Source of the DNA: Meconema thalassinum
Lineage: Eukaryota; Arthropoda; Insecta; Orthoptera; Tettigoniidae
Direction of reading: 5' to 3'
Length of the DNA stretch: 64,000 bases
Assembly (NCBI GenBank): GCA_946902985.2
Contig: OX336388.2
Coordinates: forward strand, 1,704,783,978 to 1,704,847,977
The translations under genes were made by a program, and so were the position numbers. Under the pieces are notes generated by a model that saw only the letters and a list, made by a program, of their open reading frames with translations, did not search any database and had not been told where the DNA came from. The first letter of the stretch is position 1. Each line of letters begins with the position of its first letter. Positions 11,401 to 22,439 of the stretch are shown here, in pieces.

Positions 11401-11428
11401 AGGTGTCTGCGTCTGCTGGAAGGATCCC

Positions 11429-12135
11429 CTATTTTTTCAGGTTGGTCTTGCATCGAAGGCGTTGTTGGAACCCAGCTTCTATATGCGTAGTTAGACTAAA
11501 AACTTGATCTGTGCAGCTTCTATTAGGCCTAAATCCTACTTGTTCAATGAGAGTGACTTCATGGATCTTTGGACCAATTCTGTTAAGGATAAGTCTTTCT
11601 AAAAGATTGTAATAGCAGCTCAGGAGTGCAATTGGACGGTAACTAGTAGCTCTGTTCGCATAGCTATGATTTTTGTTCTTTTGAAGGCTTTTGGTAGATT
11701 GCCCGATAGCATGATTTTTGTAAAGAAGTTTGTAAGCCATTTACGAGTCTTAATTCCGCAGTTGATCAAAAATTCCGGGCGTATTCCATCAAATACTGGG
11801 GCTTTGCCTGTCTTAATATCTTTGATGGCTGCATTAACCTCATCTAAGGTGAATTCTCTGGAGTACTCTGATCTCCTTGGTGCCTTCTTTTTAAGAATGT
11901 TAAGTTCTTTCTTGACCACTCTAGTATGTGATTTAATTGAGGGTGCTCTAGAGAGGGAAGTTATTCTGTTTGCAATTTGATCTGGTGTTACTTCAGGACT
12001 TTTTCGGATAGGTGGCCGACTCCCTCCTAATTTTCTTAAGAGACTCCATGCCTCTCTACATGATCTCTTAAAATCTAAACCCTCCGTTTTTCGTTCCCAG
12101 CATTCTTTGCGAGCTTCATCAAGACGTTTTAACAA
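11429..12135 (-). pseudogene. Pre-RT linker and N-terminal RT part of the Jockey-type ORF2
   Basis: Minus-strand frames 12135-11620 and 11740-11429 overlap in different phases. They show a frameshift around 11650-11700 inside the RT fingers. Motifs are FTLDEVNAAIKDIKTGKAP, then SYRPIALLSCYYNLLERLI and FRPNRSCTDQVFSLTTHIEA. The second frame ends in a stop just where the foreign sequence starts. Confidence 0.8.
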
Positions 12136-12645
12136 TTCCTTAGCAGTTGCACAGTCACCGGTGGTTAAATATGACTGATAGCCTATAGTTCTTCACAATC
12201 ATTACTCCAGCCTGGAATGTATTCCTTCCGGAATCCTCTGGGCATGCAATATTTTTCAGTCGCAAGAACTGCTCCAACGAATCTGTCATAATTTTCACTT
12301 ATTGGAGCAATCCATCTAATCACTTTATTCAGATCTTTGGAGAATTTAGACCAGTCAGCTTTTCTGAAATTCCATCTAGGTCTGGGGATGGATCTAATTA
12401 TAGGTATTTGAATTCCAATATCAAGAATTACTGGTCGATGTTGGCTGTTTTGAAAGCCTTTTGAAAGCCTCCAAGAACCGTCCTTACTGTATTGAGAGGT
12501 TGCCCCTGTGAATCTTGTGTTACAATCAGTATTGTACTCCTTCTTCCAAGCTGCAGATTTAAAAGTCCCCTTGTCCTTTGAATCAAATATTAGGATCTGG
12601 TTGTTGTTTTCGGCCCAATGTACAAGATTTTCACCATTTTCGTAA

Positions 12646-13035
12646 TTATATTATATTTCCAAATAGTGTGATGACTGTTGAAATCGCCAATATACCGTAT
12701 ATGCAAGGATGTGAGAAAATAAGAAGAACCTGAGCTGGCCAGTTATCTGATGGAGGTTTATAGATATTTGTTATAGTGATGTCCTCAACTTTAACTGTGA
12801 TATTCTCAATGTTTCGTACAACGTCGGCAGATATCAAATGCACATTTTCAATGTTAGAGCGTATATAAGTAGCACAGCCATGCGTCCTCTTGACTTCAAG
12901 TTCTCCTCATCACCTACACGTGTTTCCTGCATCACTGCTACATCCACACGATTATCAAGTAACAAACGAGAAAGGTGTTGGGATTTAGATCGGCTTAGTC
13001 CTTCAACGTTGAGTTGTAAAATACGAATGCTATGA
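12646..13035 (-). pseudogene. Endonuclease domain of the Jockey-type ORF2
   Basis: The minus strand from 13035 reads LQLNVEGLSRSKSQHLSRLL and MQETRVGDEENLKSRG. After a frame change near 12860 it reads VKVEDITITNIYKPPSDNW, and after another GDFNSHHTIWKY. These are the conserved blocks of the exonuclease-endonuclease-phosphatase fold that nicks target DNA. At least two frameshifts break it. Confidence 0.75.
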
Positions 13036-13840
13036 GTCTATGACCCAGATGTCTGATTGGTTGGTCCTGAGAAGGACCTTAGTGATACAGTTGCGTGATT
13101 ATGTTTAAGCCAGGAGATCTGTAAAAGATAAGTCTGGCTGCCAACTTTGAAACTCGTTTAGCACCATCCAGGGGACACGTACAGCTTAAGGTATGCTGCG
13201 GATGCGAGTTTCCTCATCCACTGGCAGTACAAGAAGATGAGCCCAGCAATCTCTCAAAGTGAGCCACATAATTACAGTTTACTTTAATGGTGCGGAAATG
13301 AAAGCAGTGCATAGTGTTAAGGTCAAACGTGGATTATGTGGCCGCATTTATTCTTCTTTCTGCACGTAGGGGTGGGTTAATGCGCCAGGGGTAAGCTAAT
13401 GGAGTCGTTCTGCACCAGACCACGGAGGATGGATATCGTTACATTACACTGTTACTCACCGTCGCGCCTTCTCTACAATTAGAGCCCAAGCTAAAGATAT
13501 TGCACACTCCCTCGTGGTTTTAGTTGTTTATAAGTGAATACAAGATTACAATAGTGTGCTCCGTATAATATAATTTGACTTCTATTACGAGAAAGACAGA
13601 TTATTAGGCTCCCGTTTCAATTTTGTTATTTTTGTTAGTAGCACTCTGGAAATTGTTTGTACTCACAGTGCCACGTTACTGAAGCTAACTGCTTTTAACA
13701 CACACACGTTCACACTTTAAAATAAGGAAATTATCAACATTCACTTTCAAGTAATAAACTGACGAAAAAACACGTCGCAATGTTCGATAAGGCTTGTATC
13801 AGACTTCGCTTCAGCGCACTCCCCTTTAGCGAGGTTAGGC
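13036..13840. other. No recognised gene
   Basis: Probably partly the 5' UTR of the Jockey-type element in its first few hundred bases. No motif or repeat was identified beyond that. Confidence 0.5.
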
Positions 13841-13844
13841 GAAG

Positions 13845-13990
13845 GCGACTGTCTGGACGAAAATTACTGATGTACTAAAATGGGTGTCTGGACGAAGTCA
13901 TTGGTCGCTACTTGCTTAGACGACTGCCTGGACGAAACCATTGGCCTGTACTAGGTTAGATGACTGACTCGACGAAAATGACTGATTGCA
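13845..13990. repeat. About 48-bp minisatellite, three to four units
   Basis: The phrase GACTG(T/C)CTGGACGAAA and its variants recur at about 13849, 13889, 13920 and 13964. An ATTGG/ACTGA segment and a TACT(A/T)-rich stretch lie between copies. The units are diverged. Confidence 0.75.
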
Positions 13991-14261
13991 CTACAAGCAA
14001 GGTGTTAGGTTTATTTTTGTATGTAAAACATTATTCCGCGTTCACCACTGCAATGAACACACTATCTCCGGCAGCGATTCCATGTTTAAAACTAAGCGGC
14101 AAAAGCAACGCATAATAATAATAATGTTGGCACTACTGAAAAAATGCGATAAAATGTTCAACTCCTGTACATTACCCATTCCTATTAAAATAATCGGATT
14201 TTTATGGCGGTGGACACCGAGTACTGCAAGAGTTCCCATTATTATTAATATTATTATTATT

Positions 14262-14620
14262 ACTATTATTTAGGAGAGCCTCCGTGGCTTAGGCGGCAGC
14301 ACGCCGGCCTCTCACCGCTGGATCCGTGGTTCAAATCCCGGTCACTCCATATGAGATCTGTGCTGGACAAAACGGAGGCAGACAGGTTTTTCTCCGGGTA
14401 CTCCGGTTTTCCCTGTCAAAATTTCATTCCAGCAACACTCTCCACTCTCATTTCATTTCATCTGTCATTCATTTAATCATTGCCCCAGATGAGTGCGTCA
14501 GGCCTCGGCAGCCGGCACAGTTCATATCCTCGCCGTTAGATGGGGGCTTCATTCATTCCATTCCTGACCCGGTCGGAGACTGGAAGCAGGCTGTGGATTT
14601 TCATTTCACTATTATTTAGG
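14262..14620 (+). mobile_element. tRNA-headed SINE (family A) with perfect 13-bp target-site duplication
   Basis: The body (14275-14607) starts AGAGCCTCCGTGGCTTAGG, a box-A-like head, and carries a box-B-like GTGGTTCAAATCCCGG, then a non-tRNA body ending TGTGGATTTTCATTTC. The direct repeat ACTATTATTTAGG flanks it at 14262-14274 and 14608-14620. A second copy lies at 62238-62571. Transcription would be by RNA polymerase III from the internal boxes. It is a SINE, not a tRNA gene. Confidence 0.93.
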
Positions 14621-14744
14621 GGTCTGAAACATCGTGACCATCAGCATTGTGTACTCTATTTTCGAGGTGTCGACTGTCCGACACCTAACGAACCAAAACT
14701 GTGGACAAAATAAATACCTTCTGAACAAGTTTGTATTTGAACCT

Positions 14745-15140
14745 TCAGTAATTAGACTGGTTTGATGCAGCTGTCCATGCCTCCCTGTCCTGAGCTAATC
14801 GCTTGATCTCTACATAGCTACCACACCCTACATCCGAGGCAATCTGTTTTACATATTCTAACCTTGGTCTAACCCAACAGTTATTGTCCTCGACCCTTCC
14901 TTCCATAACTAAGTTTGCTATTCATGGGTGTCTTAGTATGTGTCCTACCAACCTATATCTTCTCTTCATTTGTTACTCTATCTACCGATCTGGTCTTCAT
15001 CATTCTCCTGTAACACCACATTTCAAATGCTTCCGTTCTCTTCGTTTCTGCTGTGCCAACAGTCCATGTTTCACTTCCACGCTACAACTAAGGCTTTCAA
15101 AAATGGACTTCCTAATACCGTACCTAAATCTATCTGAGCA
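14745..15140 (-). pseudogene. Non-LTR ORF2 3' fragment (same family as 18742-19205)
   Basis: The minus strand encodes, with breaks, LNTRL-like start, RKSIFESLSCSVEVKHGLLA-like text and the block on RRMMKTRSVDRVTNE. Its nucleotides match the plus-strand fragment at 18742-19205 in reverse complement, for example 'GTTGGTAGGACACATACTAA' near 14950. It is 5'-truncated and dead. Together the two copies define one low-divergence non-LTR family in the window. Confidence 0.75.
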
Positions 15141-15680
15141 AGTATGATGCAGTTTTTATGATGTAACTATACACGATCATACGCTAATTAAGGGGCAGAA
15201 TAGTTGACATTTCTCAGAATTTTCTCGCTAAAAGTCGGTAAAAAATATTAGGCCTAATTTTGATTTCTATCTTATCGATCATAAGCCAGCCACATGTTAT
15301 ATTTGAGTGGAGTTGATTGGGATACACAAATTTGTTGTTGGATCATTTGTTGATATGGTACATAATGAATTGAATACTTGATGATGTGAACACATAGTTT
15401 AAGGCAACATAAACACCCTTGCCCGAGGCCGGACTCGAGCAGGCAGCAAACACATCGCACAATTCCAGAGCCTGACACACTGGTCCCGAGGTACTGTCCG
15501 TCTGCCGGTAGAAGAGAGGGTGTCTTCCGGTTAGCGACGATTCCCATTTGCGACAGATCATGAAGTGATCATTAAGTGTCCCATTTGCGAGCAGCAATAA
15601 ATTTTCATAGTCCTGAGTTTCCCGTTAGCGACGGAATGCTGACTGAATTATGACAGCTCCCAGTATTGTGGGACACATTT
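15141..15680. other. No recognised gene
   Basis: Two overlapping minus-strand frames of 84-91 codons have no recognisable motif. No repeats shared with other parts were noticed. Confidence 0.5.
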
Positions 15681-15714
15681 GGTTTAATAACTCGTTATTC
15701 TATCTGAGTCTTAA

Positions 15715-15835
15715 CTTAGGTTCAGTCCGGTTCATATCCTGTCTGTGTCAACCCGTCATTCTGTCTGGGTCAAACTTGGTTCAGTCCGGTTCATATTCTG
15801 TCTGTGTTTAACCTAGGTTCAGTCCGGTTAATTAT
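15715..15835. repeat. Short tandem repeat with GGTTCAGTCCGGTT core
   Basis: GGTTCAGTCCGGTTCATAT followed by CTGTCTGTGT occurs at about 15720 and 15779, and GGTTCAGTCCGGTTAAT at about 15815. Spacing is irregular, about 60 and 37 bp. Confidence 0.75.
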
Positions 15836-16116
15836 GGAGTTTATTTCAATGAAGAGAGGTAAAACTTGCCTTATAAACGACCGATATAGTTAGAGGCGAC
15901 TAAGGCAAAACAAAGATCGGATAGTGATGTGGCCGAGTACAGTAAACCTTGCGGGTCAATGGCGTCCACGGGTCTTCAGACCCTCTGTCGTAAATGTATG
16001 GTCTAGCAAACATTGTGCTAATCCTTACGACAGGACCACCTGAAATAATAATTGAGGTGCTAACGAAAAAGGGGCACGCAGGTATGGTTAGCGCTACAGG
16101 TATGGTTAGCGCTTTA

Positions 16117-16310
16117 GGGGGCGTGGTGGCTCAGCGGTCTAGCTGAATGCCTCTCACCAAGGCGGTCCGGGTTCGATTCCCGGCCAATGCATGTGAGATT
16201 TTCGAAGTGAAATGCCATGTCCTGTGGTTCGGATTCCACGTAAAAAGGAGGTCCCGTGGCTCATGATCTCGCGATTAACGGTCACGTTAAACTACAAGCT
16301 TGCTTGCTTT
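16117..16310 (+). mobile_element. tRNA-headed SINE, family B
   Basis: The head GGGGGCGTGGTGGCTCAGCG and a box-B-like CCGGGTTCGATTCCCGG are followed by ATGCATGTGAGATTTTCGAA, GTGGTTCGGATTCCACGTAA and GTGGCTCATGATCTCGCGAT. The same order is seen at 18219-18415 and inverted at 24410-24575 and 6255-6575. Confidence 0.88.
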
Positions 16311-16424
16311 GCTTGGTTAGCGCTAACAATATTGACCTTTTCATTTTTTTTTTCTTGTAAAGTGTTATAGTATCATAAACATTTCATTCTTAGATCTCTT
16401 GTCACTCGTATCGAATTTTACACT

Positions 16425-16720
16425 CGCAGTGCTGCACGGGTTCGATCCCCGGCTCCGTCAGGGATTTTAAAACTGACGTGAGGGTTGGAACGGGGTGCAC
16501 TCAGCCTCGTGAGGACAATTGAGTAGCTGTCTGACAGTGAGACAGCGCCCCGATCACGAATACCAAGATTAACGGCCGAGGGGACCCGACGCGCTGATCA
16601 CGCGTCACCCCAATATCTGCATGCCAAATGGCTGGGCAGCGGTCGCTTGGTCGGCCTTAGCCCGTCATGGGCTGGATAGTGCCAGGGGTTGACTTTGTTG
16701 TTGGGTTGAGTGCTGCACAG
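16425..16720 (+). mobile_element. SINE-like sequence with box-B and 'CTCAGCCTCGTGAGG' body
   Basis: CACGGGTTCGATCCCCGGCT is followed by GTGCACTCAGCCTCGTGAGG and a GC-rich body. The middle block is shared with family D copies (35525, 55576). The 3' body (CCCGACGCGCTGATCACGCG) is not, so it may be a related subfamily. Confidence 0.6.
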
Positions 16721-17242
16721 GTATTCTATCAATCTTACTCGCCTCGTTAAAGATTCACATCGTATGTTACTTACTGTAAATACGCGGCGACATTTCTTTG
16801 TACGCTAATGGCACTGTGACTCAACTGTCAAAACTAGTTCCTCCTTCCCTAGGATGCCGTTCGTCGCTAATAGCACCGTATCAGAAGAGGGTAGCCTACT
16901 CCGAGCAAAAGTTAGTAGGCCTACAAGATTTCCAAATGTATCAACTGTGAAGTTTCTCGGCCCAACTCAACATAAGGTGAGGAGTACAACATTAATTAAT
17001 TTCACATCTTCTTCACATGGGTGACCTTAAAACTTTCTCGACAGAGTACTGTAGATGAGATATTCCTAATGGAACTTTTAATTCCAGCTGCATCAAGTAA
17101 GAGAAACACAATTAACTTATCATTTACGACAGGATCGCTAATGGAGGTGCTTGCTAAAAACATGCATAGGTGGGGGTAAACAGAAAGTGAAATGAAAAAT
17201 AGCAATTGTATCTCTAATAGTCTAAAACAAAGATAGTGGTGC
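16721..17242. other. No recognised gene
   Basis: A 99-codon minus-strand frame at 17002-17301 has no recognisable motif and overlaps the SINE boundary. It is treated as chance. Confidence 0.5.
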
Positions 17243-17773
17243 ATCAAGATATTGGTTGGCTGGTTGGTTCTTAAGATTAGGGGCTGCGACAACGCGGTCA
17301 TGTAGCCCCGTGTACTTTGGGTGTGTGTAGAATCTGTCTGATAACCGGTGTTAATTGTGATGACTGTATTAGTGTGTGTTATCTGTTTTTTAATTTAAGT
17401 ACTGCAACTTAGATTTTTTCAAATAGTTCCTACTTTTGCCGCCAAGCGCCACCGTCAACGATTACTAGGCCAAGTTCAGAGCTTAGCTACTAGACACCAC
17501 CGCAGTCGGCTCTTGGCAACGAACATAGGAACCTAAGAGCGTTGTTTACATTCTTAACCTATCCAATTTAGCTTCACACAGGTGCAATTAGTGGAAGGTT
17601 CTTTAACATGCCATAAATCTATGACATGGGACCGCCGGCTTTACTTCCCCTCCGAAGGAAGGCATACTGAGGGATTTTAACGTTCTTAAAAAATCCGACG
17701 GCTTCGGCCGGGTTTGAACCCGCTATCTTGGGCATAGAAGCTCAGCATGCTACCGACTACGTATCAAGATATT
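17243..17773 (-). mobile_element. 0.5-kb SINE (family C) with perfect 11-bp target-site duplication
   Basis: ATCAAGATATT at 17243-17253 and 17763-17773 flanks a 509-bp body. On the minus strand the tRNA-like head comes first (GTAGCATGCTGAGCTTCTAT and CGGGTTCAAACCCGG). Next are TCCGAC and CCTTCCTTCGGAGGGGAAG, a middle part, and the tail with CGGGGCTACATGACCGCGTT at the plus-strand left end. The head lacks a few terminal bases compared with 25932-26444. Confidence 0.9.
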
Positions 17774-18218
17774 ACAAGTGAGACAAGTTAAAAGCAACAT
17801 ATCACACCGTGACTGCAATGGGGAGATTAGGTTCAAATCCCTGCGTTGATAGTGGTCATCCTAAGTGTGGTTTCCTCCAAGTTTTTCCATAATCACTCCA
17901 AGCAAAGAAGCAAATATCGGAATGGCCCCTTATTTCAAGTCCCGGGATACCTACCCCAATCTTACATATACCTAGGTATTACAACTACACACACAGTGTC
18001 TTAGTTATCACACTAACACGGGTTATTAACTTAGTTATTGTTGTTTTAAGGGGCGGAACAGCGAGATCATCTTCTCTACGAGTTATTAAACAATTACCAA
18101 TGGCAAACAAGTAGGGCCTACATGGGGCTGTTGATCAAAGATTTCACAAGTCCCTAATGCAACAATAATACGTAATAACAAAAGTTATGTTTACAAGAAA
18201 GTGAGATTCCTCTAGGCA
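17774..18218. other. No gene; one short repeat block
   Basis: 18020-18075 carries TTAGTTATTGTTGTTTTAAG with GGGCGGAACAGCGAG, shared with 63375-63410 and inverted at 55484-55532. The rest is featureless. Confidence 0.55.
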
Positions 18219-18415
18219 AGGGGGCGTGGTGGTGCAGTGGTCAAGCTGCTTGTTTCTCACCAGGCAGACCGGGTTCGATTCCCGCACAATGCATGTGAGA
18301 TTTTCGAAGTGAAATATCGTGTCCTGTGGTTCGGATTCCACGTAAAAATGGGAGGTCATGTGGCTCATGATCGCGAGATTAACAGTCACCGGCGGTTAGC
18401 TCTGCGCTTCCCCAT
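18219..18415 (+). mobile_element. tRNA-headed SINE, family B
   Basis: GGGGGCGTGGTGGTGCAGTG head, GACCGGGTTCGATTCCC box B, then the family body with CGTGTCCTGTGGTTCGGATT and TGTGGCTCATGATCGCGAGA. The chance frames in both directions are by-products of this repeat. Confidence 0.88.
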
Positions 18416-18741
18416 CCCACTCCCCCGGTATACTACTGCAGCGTAAAACATTGGCCACGCTGAGCGTGTCTGTATGATTGTGAGAACCTAGTGCCACGCC
18501 TGTCAATGTCCCCATATAGGGAAGTACAGTATTCGTCCCGCTCCCCGCACCGCTCTACACCATTCTCTTACCGCTGAGCTCTCAAGGTCAAGTGCACTGC
18601 TGAACGCCCGTATCTGGACGAACTTCCTTCTCTTTCCTCTAGGCAACGACCGTCCGGGTGCAATCGGAAAACAGACCTGTCCGAAACGTATGAGCTTCGG
18701 GTTCGTGTCTCAAGCCCCTAAAATGAAGATCATTTACTTCT

Positions 18742-19205
18742 ACCCATTACGTTGAAAATAGATTTAGGAATTAGGAAGTCATTTTTGAAAGCCTTTGTCT
18801 GGAGCGTGGCAATCTATGAAAATGAAACTTGGACTGTTGGTGCAGCAGAAAAGAGGAGAATTAAAGCGTTTGAAATGTGGTGTTACAGGAGAATGATGAT
18901 CAGGTGGGTAGATAGGGTAACAAACGAAGAGGTATTAAGACGAGTGGGAGAGGAGAGATGTTTCTGGCGACTGCTAATGAAGAGAAGAGATAGGTTGGTA
19001 GGACACATGCTATGACACCCAGGAATAGCAAGCTTAGTTATGGAAGGAAGGGTCGAGGACAAGAACTGTAGGTTAGAATATGTTAAACAGATTGCCGCAG
19101 ATGCAGGGTGTGGTAGCTATACAGACATGAAACGATTAGCTCAGGACAGGGAGCATGGAGTGCTGCATCAAACCAGTCGAAAGACTGAAGACTCAAACAA
19201 CAACA
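18742..19205 (+). pseudogene. Non-LTR retrotransposon ORF2 3' fragment
   Basis: The frame at 18752-19015 reads DLGIRKSFLKAFVWSVA, NETWTVGAAEKRRIKAFEMW, RVTNEEVLRRVGEERCFWRL and RRDRLVGHML. A stop follows, then the same reading continues at 19040-19200 (LVMEGRVEDKN, RLEYVKQIAADAGCGSY). This is the region after the RT core ('SETWT', 'GH') of a non-LTR element. It ends in an (AAC)n-like tail at about 19196-19206. The 5' part is missing and there is at least one in-frame stop (19013-19015), so it is dead. Confidence 0.8.
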
Positions 19206-19306
19206 ACATTACGTGCTCCAAGACCACTGAAGGCTATTTTCTAAACAAAGGATATGAAAGTCATATGAAATGATGACAGGACACCATGTATATCAGCGTA
19301 ATGGGG

Positions 19307-19345
19307 CGAGAAAGAGAGAGAGAGAGAGAGGGAGGGAGAGCGAAG
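19307..19345. repeat. (GA)n microsatellite
   Basis: Purine-only GAGA tract with GGGA interruptions. Confidence 0.95.
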
Positions 19346-19911
19346 GCGTTCACAAAGTGTAGGAAAACTCGGGCGAACAAAACGGAACGAGTAGAATATT
19401 TAACATGAAAGTTAGGAGTGTAGGCAGGCGGTCCGCTCGAGTGACACACGGAATATGGATGACAAGCGTACACTTGTTTCGAATTACCCAACCGATAGAT
19501 AACCCTCAAAGGCAATGTTTACAAATAATCAATACCAAACACCTTTTATTTGTTTATTTCTCTGAATGGAGGATTTCCTTTCTAAACGTATGCCCGAACC
19601 GATGCATTTAAATTGGAAACAGAAGAATACTGGTGAAAGCAGAGCACCTTCTTGAAACATATAGGATATTCCTTTCCGTTTGTGAGAGGCGGATCATCTT
19701 CTCAGCCTCGTTAATGATGTGTTCAAGTAGATCTTTTGTTATCGATACCGAGCCGCCAGAGAAAGTGAGAACTCCAACAAACCACTTGTATGAAACAAGC
19801 AACTCCCCTTTCACTCACCAACCTGAATATACCATAATAAATTGCAATGTGGGCCAAGATAATCGAATCCAACCACGTAATGAGCATATTATGAACTTCA
19901 AGGCGTCATGA
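19346..19911. other. No recognised gene
   Basis: Overlapping frames of 68-92 codons on both strands lack motifs. No splice structure is evident. Confidence 0.5.
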
Positions 19912-19914
19912 CAG

Positions 19915-20025
19915 ATTATTATTATTATTATTGTTTTAATTTCATAATTATTTATTTGCCAAAAAAATCTATAACTGCTTGGAATTTATCAAGATGCCTC
20001 AAGGCATAGCCTACCTCTCAATTAT

Positions 20026-20060
<35 letters not shown>

Positions 20061-20083
20061 ATTACTAATAATAATAATAATTT
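19915..20083. repeat. (ATT)n and (TAA)n microsatellites
   Basis: A short ATT tract at 19915-19932 and a TAA tract at about 20027-20056 with a second block to 20083, pointing in opposite senses and about 100 bp apart. Confidence 0.9.
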
Positions 20084-20221
20084 ACACTCAAAACCCTCCA
20101 CAGTAGTCTATCAGTATTGAATCTGTATCCACTGATATATATTTAACTACAGACGGCAGTTCTGTCATATCGAATCGTCAGGAAGTTTCTTGGATAAAAA
20201 AAAAACTTCGCTCCATCACTC

Positions 20222-20268
20222 AGTTCCTTAGTTTAGGGGCAGCGACAACGCGGTCACATAGCCGCTCC
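20222..20268 (+). mobile_element. Short SINE-tail fragment (family C)
   Basis: TTCCTTAGTTTAGGGGCAGC followed by GACAACGCGGTCACATAGCC matches the tail of the 0.5-kb SINE. Confidence 0.7.
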
Positions 20269-20489
20269 AGCACTCAGTAAGACACGAAGATGATTCGGAT
20301 GCAAGCTTAGCTCATTTAACAAACGAAGGAGACTCGTGAAGAGCACGTGCACAAAATGTATGTAATATGAGGTGTCTGTACAGTTTAGGCTAATTTACAT
20401 ACATTTTATTCAGTACAGATGGTTCCTTGCTAAGGCCGAACCAGGTTGTAACTTAAAATGTAACCGAGCTACGCCGTGTTAAAGCTGTG

Positions 20490-20543
<54 letters not shown>
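20490..20543. repeat. (TAA)18 microsatellite
   Basis: Uninterrupted TAA array. The poly-isoleucine and poly-tyrosine frames across it are artefacts. Confidence 0.97.
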
Positions 20544-20544
<1 letters not shown>

Positions 20545-20870
20545 ATAACTGGTTTTCCGCGCAGAGAATTGTCAACGACACACGTTGACACTGATCTGAC
20601 CTTAATCGCGAACTGAGAGCGAAACTGCGAGAAAGGAAAAGTCGCGGGGAGACGGTAGGCAACAATGGAGGTGAAGCTAATCCCCGATGTAGACACAAAA
20701 ATACAGCTGCGAAGGAGGCCAGATCATCATCTTCATATCGCCTATTACTCATAGGGCAGGTCAGTGAAAGGAGTAAAAGAACATTTCTTTACCGAATTCT
20801 ACTCGTCAAGTAATCTATACACGAACTCGTAAAGACGTTCGAGGCAATAGGCAGCGTGGTTGATAATGTC

Positions 20871-21798
20871 CAGGGCTAGGATTTATATGTACTGTATTTA
20901 TATTTCTTTATTACACAGATAGATATATTTTTATAAACTTTTCTCCATCATTTATGCTGTCCTATATACTGTTAAACAATTTATATTTTACATCTTTTAC
21001 ATATTTCTGATATTAGTACATATTTATATGTGAAATAAATATTTTTTCCATATTTAGTGACTTATATACAATATTTGTATATATTTTATTCTTAGGAATA
21101 AAAATATATGGAATTGTCGTTTAGAGTGACAGAACATAAGACAACACAGGACAAGTTTACAATTATGTAGCCTACATATAAATTGTTTTTGAGCAAAGAA
21201 GGATTTCTAAATGTATGTGGCTGAAACAGTAGCAAGCATCCCTTTGAATCAGATACCAGTGTTTATAAAAAGAAAGACCTGGGCCTTGAGATGCGCAAGT
21301 TTTCAAGGAATTCAAGTTTTGAGGAAATGTGTAACGTAAAACTAGAATCACATTATATCTCCTGCTGATACAGTGAATTTGAAATATGCGCCTATCACCT
21401 CATGTGCGGTAGAGCGAAAGTTCAGCCAATACAAATCACTTTTGCGAGACAACAGGAGAAGCTCCAAGTTTGAACATTTAAAACAATATTTCGTGGCATA
21501 CTGTTATGGTAGCAGAAATAAATCAATTAATGAATGAATAACAAATAAAAAGTACCAAGTGAACTGAAAAAAATATGAATAATTTAATTTATAAATCCAA
21601 TATTTTTAATGCACTTATGTAGGTTCTAAATGTAACAAAATGTAGAGTTTAGTGATTAAATTAACTCTCTTGTCCATATTTTACAAAATATATTTACATA
21701 TATATGCACATATTTTGACACTTTTTAGTTTTACTGACCATTTTTTTTAAATATTTTCATATATGTACACATTTTAATACATATAAATCTTAACCCTG
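20871..21798 (+). mobile_element. Short, decayed hAT-type DNA transposon
   Basis: The left end reads CAGGGCTAGGATTTATATGT. The right end read inverted is CAGGGTTAAGATTTATATGT, so about 20-bp terminal inverted repeats of the hAT CAGGG type bound 928 bp. The interior near the right half encodes a hAT dimerisation-domain remnant in the same orientation. The subterminal sequence is strongly AT-rich with many ATATTT/TATTTA words. An 8-bp target-site duplication expected for hAT is not clear (ATAATGTC against TATGGTCT). Almost all of the transposase, including its RNase H-like core, is missing. Confidence 0.75.
21373..21537 (+). pseudogene. hAT transposase C-terminal dimerisation fragment
   Basis: The frame reads NLKYAPITSCAVERKFSQYK then SLLRDNRRSS and FEHLKQYFVAYC before a stop at 21535-21537. 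'SC-VER-FS-YK-LL-DNR-----E-LK-Y' is the dimerisation signature at the C-terminus of hAT transposases and domesticated relatives. It is too short to act, and no upstream DDE core is visible between the left terminus and this point. Confidence 0.75.
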
Positions 21799-22439
21799 TA
21801 TGGTCTCAAAACTGTATGGGAAAACTTAACAATAAGTGATCTCGAGAGAGCGAAAAAGTAAAAGCGTGTTTCCTAAAATTTGCGCTAGGAGTAGTAAACA
21901 CAGCTCTCTCAAGACTAGCCTATGAACCAGCAATTTTATATTGAATATCTACGCGCCAATGCCAAATTAGCACTTCCAAAACGAAGAATACTTAAGATGA
22001 TGGATATAGGCATGAAATGCTATAGTTCAAGTTCCATGCTTGAAAGAAAGTGGACTGAAGAAAATCAAGACCAAAGACATGTTGCGAGATACGCTATTCA
22101 TGGTTTTCACCTTAAAATTTGCTAGATATAGACATGTCTTTATCCCAATAACAAATGCATATGTGTTGGCGTAACCAAAGGTGTGGAAAATGTCGATGCA
22201 GGAAGTTGAAATCTCTCAATGACTATAGTACCGGTAACCTAAATAATAAGTATGCTTACTTGTATGCCCTTTCAGAGGAACATTAAAAATGATTAGGGTA
22301 TTATTAATTTTGTTTCTATATAAATAATGGCTTTCTTTAGCTGAATCAATATTCTGTACAGGATTAGAGAAACACAAACAAAGTCACAATAGTTTTATCA
22401 TATTATGAACAATTACTGTAGCCTAGGCCTACATATTTC

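Larger units (their letters stand above)
9426..13035 (-). mobile_element. Jockey-type non-LTR retrotransposon, full domain order but broken and interrupted
   Basis: Reading down the minus strand from 13035: an apurinic-type endonuclease start (LQLNVEGLSRSKSQHLSRLL), then MQETRVGDEE, INTIYKPP-like and GDFNSHHTIWKY motifs (about 12650-12690). Next are the pre-RT linker and RT (GKAPVFDGIRPEFL, SYRPIALLSCYYNLLERLI, EQVGFRPNRSCTDQ). Then come FVDLTAAY, YADDLAL (YADD at 10459-10470), a thumb with RTITGCI and LRRQNALL, and a C-terminal Cys/His segment CDCGSEHQTIKHIL. Such elements copy their RNA at a nicked target. The copy has several frameshifts and stops, and a foreign piece at about 10801-11400 splits the RT between motifs. 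It is inactive. The 5' end upstream of 13035 was not defined. Confidence 0.85.

Noticed and set aside
14275..14345. tRNA genes at the SINE heads (also 16117, 18219, 26400, 30190, 35530, 55580)
   Set aside because: Box A and B are present but the cloverleaf is degenerate and each is followed by a repeated non-tRNA body, so they are SINE heads.
20453..20752. Poly-isoleucine or poly-tyrosine frames
   Set aside because: Created by the (TAA)n microsatellite.
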